A stretch of DNA of 64,000 bases from contig CM063108.1 of NCBI GenBank assembly GCA_031841125.1, positions 70,094,344-70,158,343 of the forward strand, read 5' to 3'. The DNA comes from Acanthococcus lagerstroemiae (Eukaryota > Arthropoda > Insecta > Hemiptera > Eriococcidae). A program made the translations under genes and the position numbers. The notes beneath the pieces were generated by a model. That model was given only the letters and a program-made list of their open reading frames with translations. It searched no databases and was not told where the DNA came from. Position 1 is the stretch's first letter. Every line of letters begins with the position of its first letter. Shown here piece after piece: positions 45,655-57,112 of this stretch.

Positions 45655-46160
45655 TATAAAAAGTCCATCTTTTTAGAGCTCTGAAAATCTCATGTACATT
45701 ATTAGAAAGCTTACACACTACAAAATAAGAATATGTAGAACAACTCATCTACATTCACACTAATCTGACTGATACAAAAGGGGATATCAATTTTCACGTC
45801 ACCATTTGAATCAATTTTTCATACGATTTCCAATAGTCAAGCTCTTTGTAGACACGAAGATCGAGTTGTTTGCTGGTGAATATATCGAGCCTTTTGCAGA
45901 GATGAATGTAGTCTCATTTGGAGATGCTCAGTCGTGCTGTTTGTAAATATTAAAATCAAGTAATTTGTTGAGACGAATGTCGGCTTAGTTGTAGATCTTT
46001 CAACAGACCTCACTGGCACATACTAAAAAAACATTTCTGATGCCCTGAAAAACAATAAATATATTATTAATTTAAAGAAATATCAACAATATCGCCACGA
46101 ATGTTGCGAGGTAAAAAACAAGCTAAAAACATAGGAGTTTCTTGGTTCTGTTCATAATAT
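45655..46160. other. intergenic, no feature recognised
   Basis: AT-rich. A 60-codon minus-strand ORF has no domain. Confidence 0.4.
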
Positions 46161-46168
46161 GAAGAGTG

Positions 46169-46331
46169 CAGTGGCGTAGCTAAGGGTTTCCCAATTGGGG
46201 GGGGGGGCACAACAAGGTTTTCAAAGGAGAAAAAGTCGAAAATTGAAATATTTTAAAAAAATCGCCGATATTAGAGGACTTTGTAAAAATATTGGAGGGG
46301 GCACGTGCCCCCCCCCGACTCTATGCCACTG
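46169..46331. mobile_element. hAT MITE, exact 8-bp target duplication
   Basis: 163 bp with ends CAGTGGCGTAG and CAGTGGCATAG (inverted). GAAGAGTG lies on both sides (46161-46168 and 46332-46339). The interior (AAAATCGCCGATATTAGAGG) matches the left end of the hAT relic at 22183, so it looks like an internally deleted derivative of that family. Confidence 0.95.
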
Positions 46332-46339
46332 GAAGAGTG

Positions 46340-47290
46340 CCTTTAGGTGGCAAAACACACATTTCATAATCTCGTAAGGACCTTTCTTGTAGGAAATTTG
46401 ATGTAGCGCATGATACGCTTTAAACTTTTTCAAAATAACTAATTTTTGTCGAGAAAAATAATAAAAACTACGATTTTGGACGTTCTATTCCCTAAAAAAG
46501 TGGGTTGCCGGGAGGCGGGGTGGTGGGTTTTTGTAGGTGTAAGGAGATCCTAGTGAACAACTTCCAGGAATAAAATATTTGATAGCTATTTTTTCATATT
46601 TGAAACCATATAATTCCCAGACTATTTATACTGGAATACGATTTGGCAAATTAAAAATTAAAATCGGGCCGATCGATGATTTTTTGCCGCTTATTAACTG
46701 ACAATATTTTCAAAATTTAATAAGCTAAAATGCAATAAATTAAAAAGAAAAGAGTGAGATGGAAAAGGACAAAATAAGTTGCAAATTTGCTAGCTCATAT
46801 ACGAATTTACAAACTGACTATGGAAGTATCCGGTGGGAAGACCCCCTCCTCTGAACTTGACAAAAAGTAAGAGGGATCGGTCATATTTTCGTATTGTTCG
46901 ATCAAGAGAAAACTAGGGCCAAAAAGTAGTGTCGTACGTGTAATTTTGCCATTGAGTTGTTAGATAAAATTCTTGAACTTTAAAAACAACAGTGGGGGTG
47001 GGGGGATAACACAAAATATACTTGAAAGGAAACTGGGAACATGAAATTTTGTGACAGTAGTGACACAAAATTTATTAGGGAAAGGGTAGAATGTAGATTT
47101 CAATTTTTCTAACAGAATTAAATTGGTTATATACTAGCCATTTAAGGGCGCCTCTTTGATTTTCTGATTATCAACGGAACCGAAGCTTTCCTTAATACAT
47201 ACAGTATAGCGATAAAAACATGCAAAGTAATTACCAAAATCAGGTTTTTGCTTGAGTTTGTTGACGTTATAATCTATTGATAATAAACAT
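46340..47290. other. intergenic, no feature recognised
   Basis: AT-rich with G-runs near 46510 and 46992. No supported gene or element. Confidence 0.4.
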
Positions 47291-47294
47291 TCAC

Positions 47295-47449
47295 CTGTTC
47301 CTCCTTTCGTAAATCGATCATATCAGCTGCCGCTGAAGCCACTTCCGGCTTTCTTCTCTTTAAATGATCTGAGAACTAACCGAATTCGGCTTCGATTTGT
47401 TTTTCTATATCGTTATTGTCATAAAATCGATAATGCCTCGGTATGAAAT
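47295..47449 (-). pseudogene. candidate exon with one in-frame stop
   Basis: On the minus strand a CTTTATTTAG acceptor precedes 155 bp and a GTGAAT donor follows. In one phase it encodes DFIPRHYRFYDNNDIEKQIE, then AEFG, TAG (47376-47378), then FSDHLKRRKPEVASAAADMI and DLRKEEQ. The charged, helix-like composition looks coding, but the stop and weak donor suggest a decayed exon. I do not recognise the family. Confidence 0.35.
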
Positions 47450-48213
47450 CTAAATAAAGGAAAGAAACACATATTTTACACGGCAATAAATAGTTTATAC
47501 TGATTGAAATGTGCAGATAATGATTAAATAAGCTCTTACAAATCATCGCTGATGTATTTCTGTGATAATTCGGGAAAACCAGATTTAAATTTTTTTAAAA
47601 TTGATTTTGTCTTCATTGTGGTTACATAGTATGTCCCGTGCTTTACACTATGCAGGAGGGGGGGGGAGAAATCCAAAATTTTTCAACTGGGAAGTCCCAA
47701 TTTCACGAGGGGAGCGAGCGATGAAAATTGAAATTTATTTACGAACTTGGGTCGGAAAAACAGACAACAACGTCCCAATAAGACTCAGATTTTCCTAGGG
47801 GGGGGCACCAATTTTTCGTCTCCCCCAATCCCACTGTGAATCTACCAGTTAGCAGACAAAACTTCCCTTGAAATATCAGACATATACCTACATGTTTTGG
47901 TAGAAATTTATACTTCCTTTGTTCAAAACTTGTAAAAATGGACATACCTGATTTTGCTAAATTACCACAAATTTAAAAATTCTTTACCAGCAATCTGCCC
48001 TAATGTGAAACCTTAATATAATGTAGATATGAAATCATCAGAAGGTAACTTACTATGCATGGTTTCATACAATCCAGTTCTGTTTAAGGGCTTTTTGTAT
48101 GTGGCCCCTGTCATATTAAGTAAACATAACCGAGAAGCCAAGTCTAGCTCTCACAATCGCATTGCAAGTTAACTTGAAGTTTTTCCAACGGCATTCCAAT
48201 TTGCACGGCAAAA

Positions 48214-48354
48214 ATGATTGCGGAGAATACCGACGACATCTCCGCTTCCGCATTCGAAATTCTAGCCGGTGTCGATGCGCATGACATTGCGAACAAGATA
48301 AATTCGAACCGAAATAATTTTAATTGCGAAACCGATTCTACCGCACTGAAATAG
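48214..48354 (+). CDS. small ORF, 46 codons, unknown
   Basis: ATG at 48214 (context GGCAAAAATG) opens MIAENTDDISASAFEILAGV, then DAHDIANKINSNRNNFNCET, and stops at TAG (48352). The stretch is CG-richer than its surroundings and its codon use looks protein-like. It could be a small protein, the terminal part of an exon, or chance. No domain is recognised. Confidence 0.3.
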   Translation: MIAENTDDISASAFEILAGVDAHDIANKINSNRNNFNCETDSTALK

Positions 48355-48970
48355 ATCTACACTAACAGTTATTCAAAGAAACGATTCTTCGCATTCGAAA
48401 ACCTAATACAAACTGCCGACTGCCCTGTACCTCTTACCAGCTCTGTGTTCTTCACTAGTTTTCAACGTTATTTCTAAATCGAGACCGGGATTGCCGAGAA
48501 GGACGATCAATTTCTCTTTCTTAGGAATCTATCCATTGTTCCTTATAATATATTGTATATTTATGTGTTGAGGGACGTATCAAGGAGACAAAGTCGCCGG
48601 AACAGGGCAATAAAACTCGGACCGACTTTACCAGATGTTTCTTCGAAGGGTTCATTCTTATTAAAGAATTAGTCGCTCTCACTGATCGTCGACCTTTGCG
48701 CATTACTAAACTAACACTTGTTCACATATCATATGTGTAAAACAAAAGCGAAAATACAAATCGCGAGCTCCAGTCCTCAGGATTGCGCGAATTACGCGTA
48801 ATTGTTACATCATTACGTACATAACAGCACCTAGCAAAGTGAGTCGCTATTAGCTTTCTGGATGGAGGACTATTAGTTAAGGAACAAGATACACTTAAAC
48901 GGAAATGTTAATAAATCTACCGAAGATCAGGTAGCATGCAAACAATGTTTTTATCAATCATTATCAGTAG

Positions 48971-49237
48971 CATAGACGAAGGGAGGTCAAGCGATCAAGG
49001 GAGGCCGGACCACTCGTCAGCGACTTCGTCAAGAAGTGGTTTTTCCAATTTTAGCACCCCATCTAACACCCCTTCCTCCTTGGTCAAGACCAGACCCCCC
49101 CCCTCGGACATTAGGCTGACTATGCTATTGATCATTAGTAGATTAAACTTGATTACTGCCGTCGTTTTAATCGTACGGTATTTTTTCAAGTTAGCCTCCC
49201 TCTCCCCAAAAAATGGTGCTTTTGCTACGTCCCTATG
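48971..49237. mobile_element. possible hAT-like MITE
   Basis: The left end CATAGACGAAGGGAGG and right end (inverse CATAGGGACGTAGCAAAAG) form imperfect inverted repeats. The interior has a C-run. No target duplication was seen, so the call is weak. The 102-codon ORF across it is not credible. Confidence 0.4.
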
Positions 49238-49249
49238 CAGATGAACTTA

Positions 49250-51840
49250 TTCTTAATGAAGGGAGGCTCAGAACTTTTGATTTAATTTTTTCGAAGAATT
49301 TCATCGAAAATCTTTGGGAAAAATTTTCAATGATTTTTAAGGAATTTCACTAGAAATTTTCGGAAACAAATTCCGGTAATTTTCGATACAACTAACCTCC
49401 AGGAAAAATATTCTCCGAAGAGATTCATCAAATTTCAGGAATAATTTTCGATGATCTTTAAGGAATTTCATGCGAAATTTTTTGGAAAAAATTCCAATAT
49501 AATGTCCAAAGAATCTCATTCGAAATCTGTAGAGAAATTCGGGGAAAATCCCGAATGATTTTCAAAGAAAGTTCATCGAAAATAGAATGAAAAATACGAA
49601 AATTTTCGAAGAATTTTTTCGAAAATCGTTTGAGAAAATCTCCAAATATTTTCCAACAAAAAACTACTTCTGGAAAATCTCCCGACAACATTGGAAGTCT
49701 TTCATAGGAAATAATTCGGGGGGGGGGCTATGTCAGTTTTTGAACAATGCAATAAAAAATCTCCCGCAGAATTTCATCGGAAATCTTTTGAGAAAATTAC
49801 CAATATTTTCCAACAAAAAATTACTTTAAGAAAATTTCCGACTTTGGAAGTATTTCATAGAAAATATTGGGAGGTGGGGTGGGGAGGGGTGGGGAAACTC
49901 CGTCAGTTTATGAAAATATTTAATCAAAAATCTTCAGGAAGATCTTCGAGAAATTACATCCAAAACTTCGGGGAAAATCTCTTAATGATTTTTTTAAAAT
50001 ATCATCAGAAATTTTTGCTGAAAAAATTCGATAATTTCCCGAGAATGGCATTGGAAAAAATTTTTCGATCAAAGAATTTCTTGGCCAATTTTCGAAAAGA
50101 TTCCCATGATTGTTGGAAAACATCTCCGATGATTTTAGAAGTTTTTTTTTTCAAAATTTTAGAAAAAATCTGCGATTATTCCAAAAGATTTAATTGGAAA
50201 TGACTGAGAAGTGTCTCTGATGAAATTTGAAAATTTTCTTCAGAAGAATAAGTCCATAATTTCTTATTGTCTAAAAGATTTTTATCGGAAATTTCTGAAT
50301 TACATTACTGATAAATTCAGAAGAATTTCATCAGAAAAGTTCAGGGAAAATCTTCGATGATTTTTGAGGATTTTTATCGGAAGTAAAATCAGAAAGAAAT
50401 TTTGATAATTTCATAACAAGTCATCAGAAATCTTTAGAAAATATTTCCAATGTTTTCAACAACAAAAAAATTCATCAAAATTCTTCGAAAAGATTTTCCC
50501 ACAATTTTTTAAGTATTTCATAAGAAATATTGGGGGGAAATTCCGAGAGTTTTTGAAGGATTTTATCATAAATTTTCAGGAGAAATGTTCAATCCCGGAA
50601 GAATTTCTTCGGAAACCTTGCGAAAAATCTTCTAGGGAATTATTTTCAGAAATTTCATGGGAAATTTTGAAGGAAAAATTCCGGCAATCTCCGAAGAATT
50701 TCTTACGTGATTTTCGAAAAGATGCCTTTGATTATCCAAGATAATTTCCGGGGAATTTTATCGAAATTCTTCGGGGAAATTCTCTGATGACTAAGACATT
50801 ACATCGAAAATTTTTGGGTTAAGAATCCGATAATTTTCGAAGAATCCCTCCGGAAACCTTTAGAAAAAAGTTCCAATGTTTTCCAAAGAAATCCTTTAAA
50901 AATCTTCGGGGGAGTTTTCCGGTGATTTTTGAAGAGTTTCTCAAGAAATATACGGGAAAAATCTGTGATGGAATTTTAAACTGCATAACCATGCAGAAAT
51001 TATCAATTTCTTTTTTAATTACCGATGAAATTCTTTGAAAGTTATAGGAGATATTTTCCGAAGATTTACAATAAAATTCTTCGGACATTATCGAACATTT
51101 TTTCTAAGATTTTTTATAAAATTCTCCACAAACCATCGGCGTTTCCCCCCGAATATTTCTTAGGAAATTCATCAAAAATTATCGAAAAATTTTCTCGACG
51201 AATTTTAATGTTACTTCTTGGAAAACATTGGAAACTTTCTCTGAAGATTTCTGATAAGATTCTTCGGAAATTATCAGATTTTTTTTCAAAAATTTTCGAT
51301 AAAATTCCTTAGATGTCATTGGAGAATGTTCCCGAAGATTTTTTCTGTAGATTTTCGATGAAATTCTTCGGAGAACATTTTACCTGAAGTTTGTCCATAC
51401 AAATCTTCACAATCCCTCGGAGTTTTCCCATGAATATTTTACCTGTGAAATTCTTAAAAATTATCGGAAAACTTCCCCAAAAATTTTTGAAGAAATTCTT
51501 TGGAAAACAGAGATTCTTCGGAAATTATTGGATTTTTCCCCCAAAAATTTTCGATGAAATTCCTTAGACGTCATCGGAGAATTTTCCCGAACATTTTCCT
51601 GCAAATTTTCGATGAAATTCTTCAACAACTGCCGGAGTTTTCCCCCGGATATTTCCTAATTGGAACATTTTCTCGAAGAATTTTAATGAAATTCCTTGGA
51701 AAACATTGGAATATTTTTCTAAAGATTTCCGTTGAGATTCTTCGGAAATTATCGTGGGTTTTTTTGTTTTTTTCCCCCTAAAATTGTTGATGAAATTTTT
51801 TGAAAATCATCGGACATTTTCCTCGGGGATTATTTTATCC
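49250..51840. repeat. 2.6-kb degenerate satellite-like tract
   Basis: Variants of AATTTTCGAAGAATTTCATCGGAAAT, with GGGGAAAATC and CGATGATTTT insertions, recur throughout at short irregular spacing. The sense shifts gradually: the first half favours GGAAATTTTCGAAGAATTTC, the second favours GATGAAATTCTTCGGAAATT. G-runs occur at 49720 and 49872. ORFs on both strands are phenylalanine-, lysine- and serine-rich by-products. Confidence 0.8.
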
Positions 51841-52149
51841 TTTTGAAAGAATAAGCCCGCTCCATTAAGACGTTGTGAACAAGATTTTCCATGCTGCGTT
51901 TTAAACTGAACAACGAACGGGATTTTCTTATGCTGCGTTTTAAACTGACTAATCCTGTATACTACGGCAAAAAATCATACAGCTTTAATTACAGTGATTT
52001 CCAGTATCTTTAGGTATATTCTCATTAAACTTCTAACAATTTAATTCTAAGTTTGAAATAAAATTATCGAGCACTTTATCAATGTAGTTATCAATATTGA
52101 CTGTGTTCCTACGTTACTAGGGATGCAAAATCACGCCTCTCATCTCATT

Positions 52150-52740
52150 TTAATAATTTTTATGCGCTGATAACATTTATAGTAAATGCTATTTTAGTAT
52201 ACAGGCTACTACGTGCTTACAATTTGCCGCATATGAGGCTATTAGCAAATGCTAATGTTAGAGCGGGCTGCTATCTGCTTATATCGTGCTGTAGACGCAC
52301 AGGCTACTATCTGCTTATATGTACTTTGCTATATCAAGTGGCTATTAGCAAACGCTAATACTAGCGCGGGCTGTTGTCTGCTTATATCTCGCTGCATATG
52401 AGCGACTATCAGCTGTGCTATAGATGCACAGGCTATTATCGGCTTATACTTTTCACATAGAGCAGCTATTAGCAAACGCTAATATTAGCGGAGACTGCTG
52501 TCTGCTTATATCGCGCTGCATATGAGCCACTATTAGTTATGCTATGTAAGCATAGGCTACTGTCTGCTGTCTTTGGCTAATATTAGAGAGAGTTTAGCAA
52601 ATGAAAGCAGGTGCGAACATAGCACTTGCTATTTTCCGCTTTATAAGCGCTACAATAGAAAGAATGTAGCACATAACAGCAAACGCTGGTATAGCATGTG
52701 CTGTAACATGCTTCTTAAGCGCTAACATAAAATTTCCAGC
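52150..52740. repeat. array of GCTATTAGCAAATGC words
   Basis: Modules like GGCTATTAGCAAAYGCTAAT, GCGGGCTGCTRTCTGCTTATA and TCGCGCTGCATATGAGC recur about every 110-120 bp between 52200 and 52560, then decay. It is related to the array at 43780-44210. Confidence 0.75.
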
Positions 52741-52744
52741 TGGG

Positions 52745-52843
52745 TATGTTATATAGTTTCTACATGGCTCTTGAACTTCGAATCACGTGTGTTCTCAAAA
52801 AACAGATTTTCCTGCTTGGTTCCCTTGCGCTAAATAGCGTCCA
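52745..52843 (-). mobile_element. MITE family A, right half
   Basis: TTATATAGTTTCTACATGGCTC through GAATCACGTG to GGTTCCCTTGCGC and AGCGTCCA matches the right half of reverse-oriented copy 3. The left half is missing and the array ends at its edge. Confidence 0.75.
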
Positions 52844-53201
52844 AATATGCTACGTCTACGTGTCAGAGTCCACACCCTAAAGACCCGGTCATCGCTATCA
52901 TGAATAGTTGGGTGCAGAATAACCCCCGAAGAGAGGGCGTCTTTTGGTGCGATGCAAAGAATCGCTGTCCTGTAAAACTTTGTTTTTGCCACTTGGCATG
53001 TTTTGAATTTTAGCGTTTCAAATAGGTACCTACCTATTATCTAAATATTTATCTTCGAGTTATTCTTACCGTACACTGCGCAAATAGCACCAGACATACC
53101 AATGTACGTAAGTGCGACCATCTCAGTGGGGAGAAACCGAAACAAAATATTATATCCTATACCTATCTATGATAAATATATAGTCAGTAAGTGTCGTGTC
53201 G

Positions 53202-54105
53202 GCTCCCCCTCTTTTCGTCCACGAAACACTTCGTCCAATGAGACATTTCGTCTAGGGAAATTATGTCCAAAACTTTTTGGTCTTAGGTTTGTCCAAAATC
53301 ATTTTCAGCAGAAATATGTACTCAAAATTTATTATAAGTGTATACGATGTACCAGAAGCTTTCGTACATATAGGATAATTATTACGTTGTTTAAAAATGC
53401 TATTCTTCTTGGTCTGAGACCACACTTGATTCTGGACACTACACATTACGTAATTTCAAACAATAAGAAATTGCTCTAAGGTATACAAAAATCTCATTGT
53501 CGTTTTTATATTTCTCATAATTTTGGACAATCACCTTTATACGCTCCTGACTGCTCACATATTTTTTCGGGACAGGGTGCTTGATCTTCGTGTGGCCGCC
53601 TAGCAGCTGCAAAATTGAAGTTTCATACATTTTTTGGTCTTTCTGGACGCGCTCCAGAAATTTCCAAACTGATGCGTAGTGTACTCCCAGTAATTTCTGA
53701 AAGCTCATATTCCAACCCTCAACGAATTATTTGTTCGGGGTTCATCGTGAAGCACGCTTTCGTATACGTTCCACACACTCAGAGGATATCGCGGTGGTAC
53801 AGCCTTTCGCGGTCCTTTGCAAGGACGTCCTCTGACGTACGTCGTTTCAACATAAGTGGCCAAACCATGGACGTCTTCATGAATCTCCTTGATATTGTCG
53901 TCGAAAACACTTTGTAAACCGTCTAAGGGAACGAAGGGTAAGACAAAGAGTCTTGATAATTCGCAGCGGGAACAGAGACTGGATGAAATATCCCTTGGAC
54001 AAAAAACGATTAGACGAAAAAAGTTGGACAAAGTGTCACTGGACAATCTTTTTTGGACGAACAGTCGCTTGGACGAAATGGCTGCGGACGAAAAGTCGTG
54101 GAACC
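53202..54105 (-). mobile_element. MULE relic 3, TTTCGTCCA-word termini
   Basis: GTCGTGTCG lies exactly on both sides (53193-53201 and 54106-54114), a 9-bp target duplication. The ends align as inverted repeats (GCTCCCCCTCTTTTCGTCC and GGTTCCACGACTTTTCGTCC). The word TTTCGTCCA or its inverse TGGACGAAA repeats several times inside each end (53211-53290 and 53995-54095). The interior encodes a MULE transposase C-terminus. Confidence 0.85.
53439..53990 (-). pseudogene. MULE transposase C-terminal fragment
   Basis: On the minus strand GLATYVETTYVRGRPCKGPR and PPRYPLSVWNVYESVLHDEP, then RTNNS, match the end of the MULE core (FE.TY.G.......P.FP...WN.Y....... RTNN..E.W). One base appears lost at about 53730; the shifted frame resumes GWNMSFQKLLGVHYASVWKF, LERVQKDQKMYETSILQLL and KKYVSSQERIKVIVQNYEKY, the usual helical tail. 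The N-terminal half is missing. Confidence 0.8.
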
Positions 54106-54114
54106 GTCGTGTCG

Positions 54115-54640
54115 ATATTAATCAATGTTATAGCTTTATTTGTATTCGTAAGCGAATGTCACAAACCTTGTACGTTTGAAAGACTGTTTTTATTGATGAA
54201 ACGCTCGCGGTTTACGTTTAATCATAATATGTAGGAATTGACATTGGAAAATTAGGTCGACTTAGGCTAAACAGCCTAAACGTCTCTCTTACCAGACTGT
54301 GGAGCTCGGATTTTATCGTTTGATATTGTTCCATATTGGCCGATATAACATTATTATCACTCAGTTTCAGTCGAGTATCGTCCTATACCAGTGAGCTGAT
54401 TATGTGTATGGGCAAGAATCAACTAAAGATCGGCCGTATCCGGTGATGTACGAATAATCAGTTTGCGAACTCCACACAGCTTGCGAACTCCACAAGAGTG
54501 GAAGGTGATTGAGGCATTGGGCTGAAGTTCCGAATGTTTACATTAGTTTAAACGTAATCCGGGCCGCCTACGTATTTTTAACATTTTATCAGTCTAATCA
54601 ACCAACCAACTAACCAAAAAAAAAAAGAACAGCTGTTACT
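54115..54640. other. intergenic, no feature recognised
   Basis: No repeat, exon or RNA structure that I can support. Confidence 0.4.
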
Positions 54641-54654
54641 AGCTGGTGACCTGT

Positions 54655-54902
54655 GATATGCCCGGAGGAAAGGGACCTGTCCGCAAAAATGTAAATTTTA
54701 CAGTAGAGCGGATTTACAAAATTGAAAACAATTTCACCTTATGAGACACTCAACTTTGAAAACTTACCGCTGTTTGGGAAAATTTTTTAGAATTTTGTCA
54801 ACACCACACGACAGAGCGGCCAAAGATTAGTCAAAAAGTTGTTATCACAAAAATGTGTTGTTTTTTTTGGGGGGCACAGGTCCCTTTCCTCCTGGCATGT
54901 CA
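54655..54902. mobile_element. MITE family B, copy 2
   Basis: Collinear with 8081-8338, including AAAGGGACCTGTSCGCAAAAA ends, GAGACACTCAACTYTGAA and GGCCAAAGATTAGTCAAAA. Confidence 0.8.
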
Positions 54903-55800
54903 CGCAACTTCGAATATGTAGTCGGTATCGATATATCTAACTATCTACTATTATCTACTCGTATTTATGTATTGAATTTTACTCCTCAGCAGGTAGCTAC
55001 TATCTACAGTCGATTCTGTAGTCGTTGCACGCGCCTATTAAAATCGGTTTTATGTGTATTATAGGCAAAATATCTAAAACGAGAACAAAATCTGTTGACT
55101 TGGTATCTTAGCCTATAGCACCGTCGATATCTACCCTTACCTACTCGATCGTTTGTTCTCTTTTCTTTTTTCTTTCTTTCTTTCTTTAAGATTTCAATAG
55201 GTGGAAAAGTTACCCCGAGCGGGTCTGACGTGAGAATAATCTGGAATAAGTCGATCTGTCAAACTGAAGTTGTGTTCAACTACCAGGATGCCTGTAATTT
55301 ATGCAAAACAAGGACGTCGATTTCAAAGTAATCTCCACTCGTGTCTAGATTCTTTCGGAGGTGGATAGAGTTAATTTTCATGTCGAGGCGGAGGGAGGGG
55401 GTCCCGGGGCTTAGTATTCCATTGGTAAACTTTGAAATTTTCAACAGGTTGATAACATTTGCTCGATTGATCAGGGAAAAGAAGAAGGAAAAATGTGGAG
55501 AAAAAATTTACACGGTGGGAAGAGGAAGGGGGAGATTATAGCACGAAGCACGCTTTGAAGTTCGCGTTGTAATTCACCTGCTGTGCCCATGTGGTTGTAG
55601 CAAATGGCGACGCTCGTTCTATATATTTAACTCAGATTATTAGCCGACGGTGTTCATTTTTTCCCTATGCACTACTTAATCATCGCGTACAGTTCATGGT
55701 ACGAGTAAATCAAGGATTTCCGCGAGAAATTGAGATGACTGAAAAGGAATGAGAATGAAAACCATTCTTCCTAATTTGATGTAACAAGCTGGTGGAAGTA
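54903..55800. other. intergenic, no feature recognised
   Basis: Mixed sequence with TTTCTTTCTTTC simple repeat near 55165. No supported gene. Confidence 0.4.
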
Positions 55801-56035
55801 TACAGTGCGTCCCATAAATATCTGGACTGAATTTTTTAAATTAATACTAACGGCCCGATCTGTCTGAAACTTTGATAACTTGGGCGGGCAGTTCTCCACT
55901 ACATGCCTACCGAATTTCAGCAGTATATTATTTATTGTTCGGACTTAGAGACATTTTGTATGAAGCACTGTTAGTTGCCATTGTTACTAAATTATATATA
56001 TTTTCGGTGCTGTCGAAAGGGTCTCTGTTTCAATT

Positions 56036-56335
56036 TCAGCTCAGAGAATAGAAAATAATCTGGGAGACTTGAATCTGGTGAGTAGGGGGTTGGCTTAGGA
56101 GTGCATAAGATTTGTGAGCGAGAAACTGCTGTACAAGCAACGCAGCGTGTGGTGGTGCGTTATTGTGCAACAACACAAAATCGCAACTGGCGAATCTATG
56201 TGACTTGTGCGTGCCCAATTTTCTTAAGGGAGCGGTCTAAAACTGTTACATAAAATTCTGCTATCGCAGTTGACCCTGCCAGAACGAATTCTCTGTGAAT
56301 AGTACCCTGTTTTCACCAGTTCGAGTGTACACAGG
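56036..56335 (-). pseudogene. mariner transposase fragment
   Basis: The minus strand encodes REFVLAGSTAIAEFYVTVLD and RSLKKI, then CDFVLLHNNAPPHAALLVQQ and FLAHKSYALLSQPP. This is the segment around the second catalytic Asp of mariner transposases, normally LLHDNA.PH; here that Asp reads Asn. At least one stop lies between the two parts. The remaining N- and C-terminal parts are missing, apparently by internal deletion. Confidence 0.8.
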
Positions 56336-56346
56336 ACGACTAGGTC

Positions 56347-56731
56347 CAGGGGTGGCCAGTTTTGATTTTTCCGCGTGTAGCATAAAACATATTTTTCTTT
56401 TCAAAAATTGACCAAGAAACTCCTACCTGCTCCCTCTTTCCCCCCTAAAATAATGTATCAGTCACATTTTTGATTTTACGAATTACAATGGTGATGACTG
56501 ATCATAAATTTAATAAAGTAGCGATTTTCTCGAGGTAAATATTTTGCTTCTATTTTCTTCTGTAAAGTATGGTGCAGAATTTGAATTTTCTTAAGAATTT
56601 TCTCGAGTGGTGCAAAATTTTGATTTTTCAGAGTGTAGCGGAGTTTTTTTTCTTCTAATTTTCCCGAGTGTAGCAAAAATGTTCCCGTGTGTAGCACTTG
56701 CACACCTGCTACACCCAACTTGTCACCCCTG
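56347..56731. mobile_element. hAT MITE nested in the mariner relic
   Basis: 385 bp with ends CAGGGGTGGCCAG and CAGGGGTGACAAG (inverted). Further GTGTAGCA words lie inside both ends. Flanks ACTAGGTC (56339-56346) and ACCAGGTC (56732-56739) match at 7 of 8 bases. Confidence 0.85.
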
Positions 56732-57112
56732 ACCAGGTCTCTTTATCATACGGACTCTCGCATCTCGCGACCACCAACCATCACGAAAATGGCCAAACCA
56801 TTTAGAAACTGTAATGTGCTTCAGCGCCCCACTACCATTCTACATTTGTCAACATTTCAAACGTTTTGGTAGCGTTAAAACCGGGTTTCTTGACATTGAA
56901 CATATTCAAATTCATATCCATTGTAAATTAGTAATGATGGCAACCAACAGTACCTCATACAAAATGTTCCTAAAAACCTGAAAAATAACTAGTACTGTTA
57001 AAATCTGGTAGGCATATGGCTGTACAAGTTCCCAAGATTTCAGACAGATCGAACCGCTAGTAGTGCTGATTTAAATAATTCAGTCCGAGTATTTATGAGA
57101 CGCACTGTGTAC

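Larger units (their letters stand above)
55801..57112 (-). mobile_element. mariner-like element with inverted repeats of about 230 bp
   Basis: The ends read ACAGTGCGTCYCATAAATA, and inverted homology continues inward for roughly 230 bp (CTGTCTGAAA, CATTTTGTATGA and GTTGCCAT words in mirrored order). TA is found at the left edge. The interior holds a mariner transposase fragment on the minus strand and an inserted hAT MITE (56347-56731). Very long inverted repeats are unusual for this group. Confidence 0.8.

Noticed and set aside
43021..48354. Joining the 43021 exon to the 48214 ORF as one gene
   Set aside because: The 48214 ORF has its own ATG and no clear acceptor at its start, so linkage cannot be supported.
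49250..51840. Several long ORFs (up to 157 codons)
   Set aside because: They read through degenerate repeats on both strands and have repeat-driven composition with no domain.
53102..53479. 125-codon plus-strand ORF
   Set aside because: It is the opposite strand of the MULE relic 3 terminus and transposase tail.
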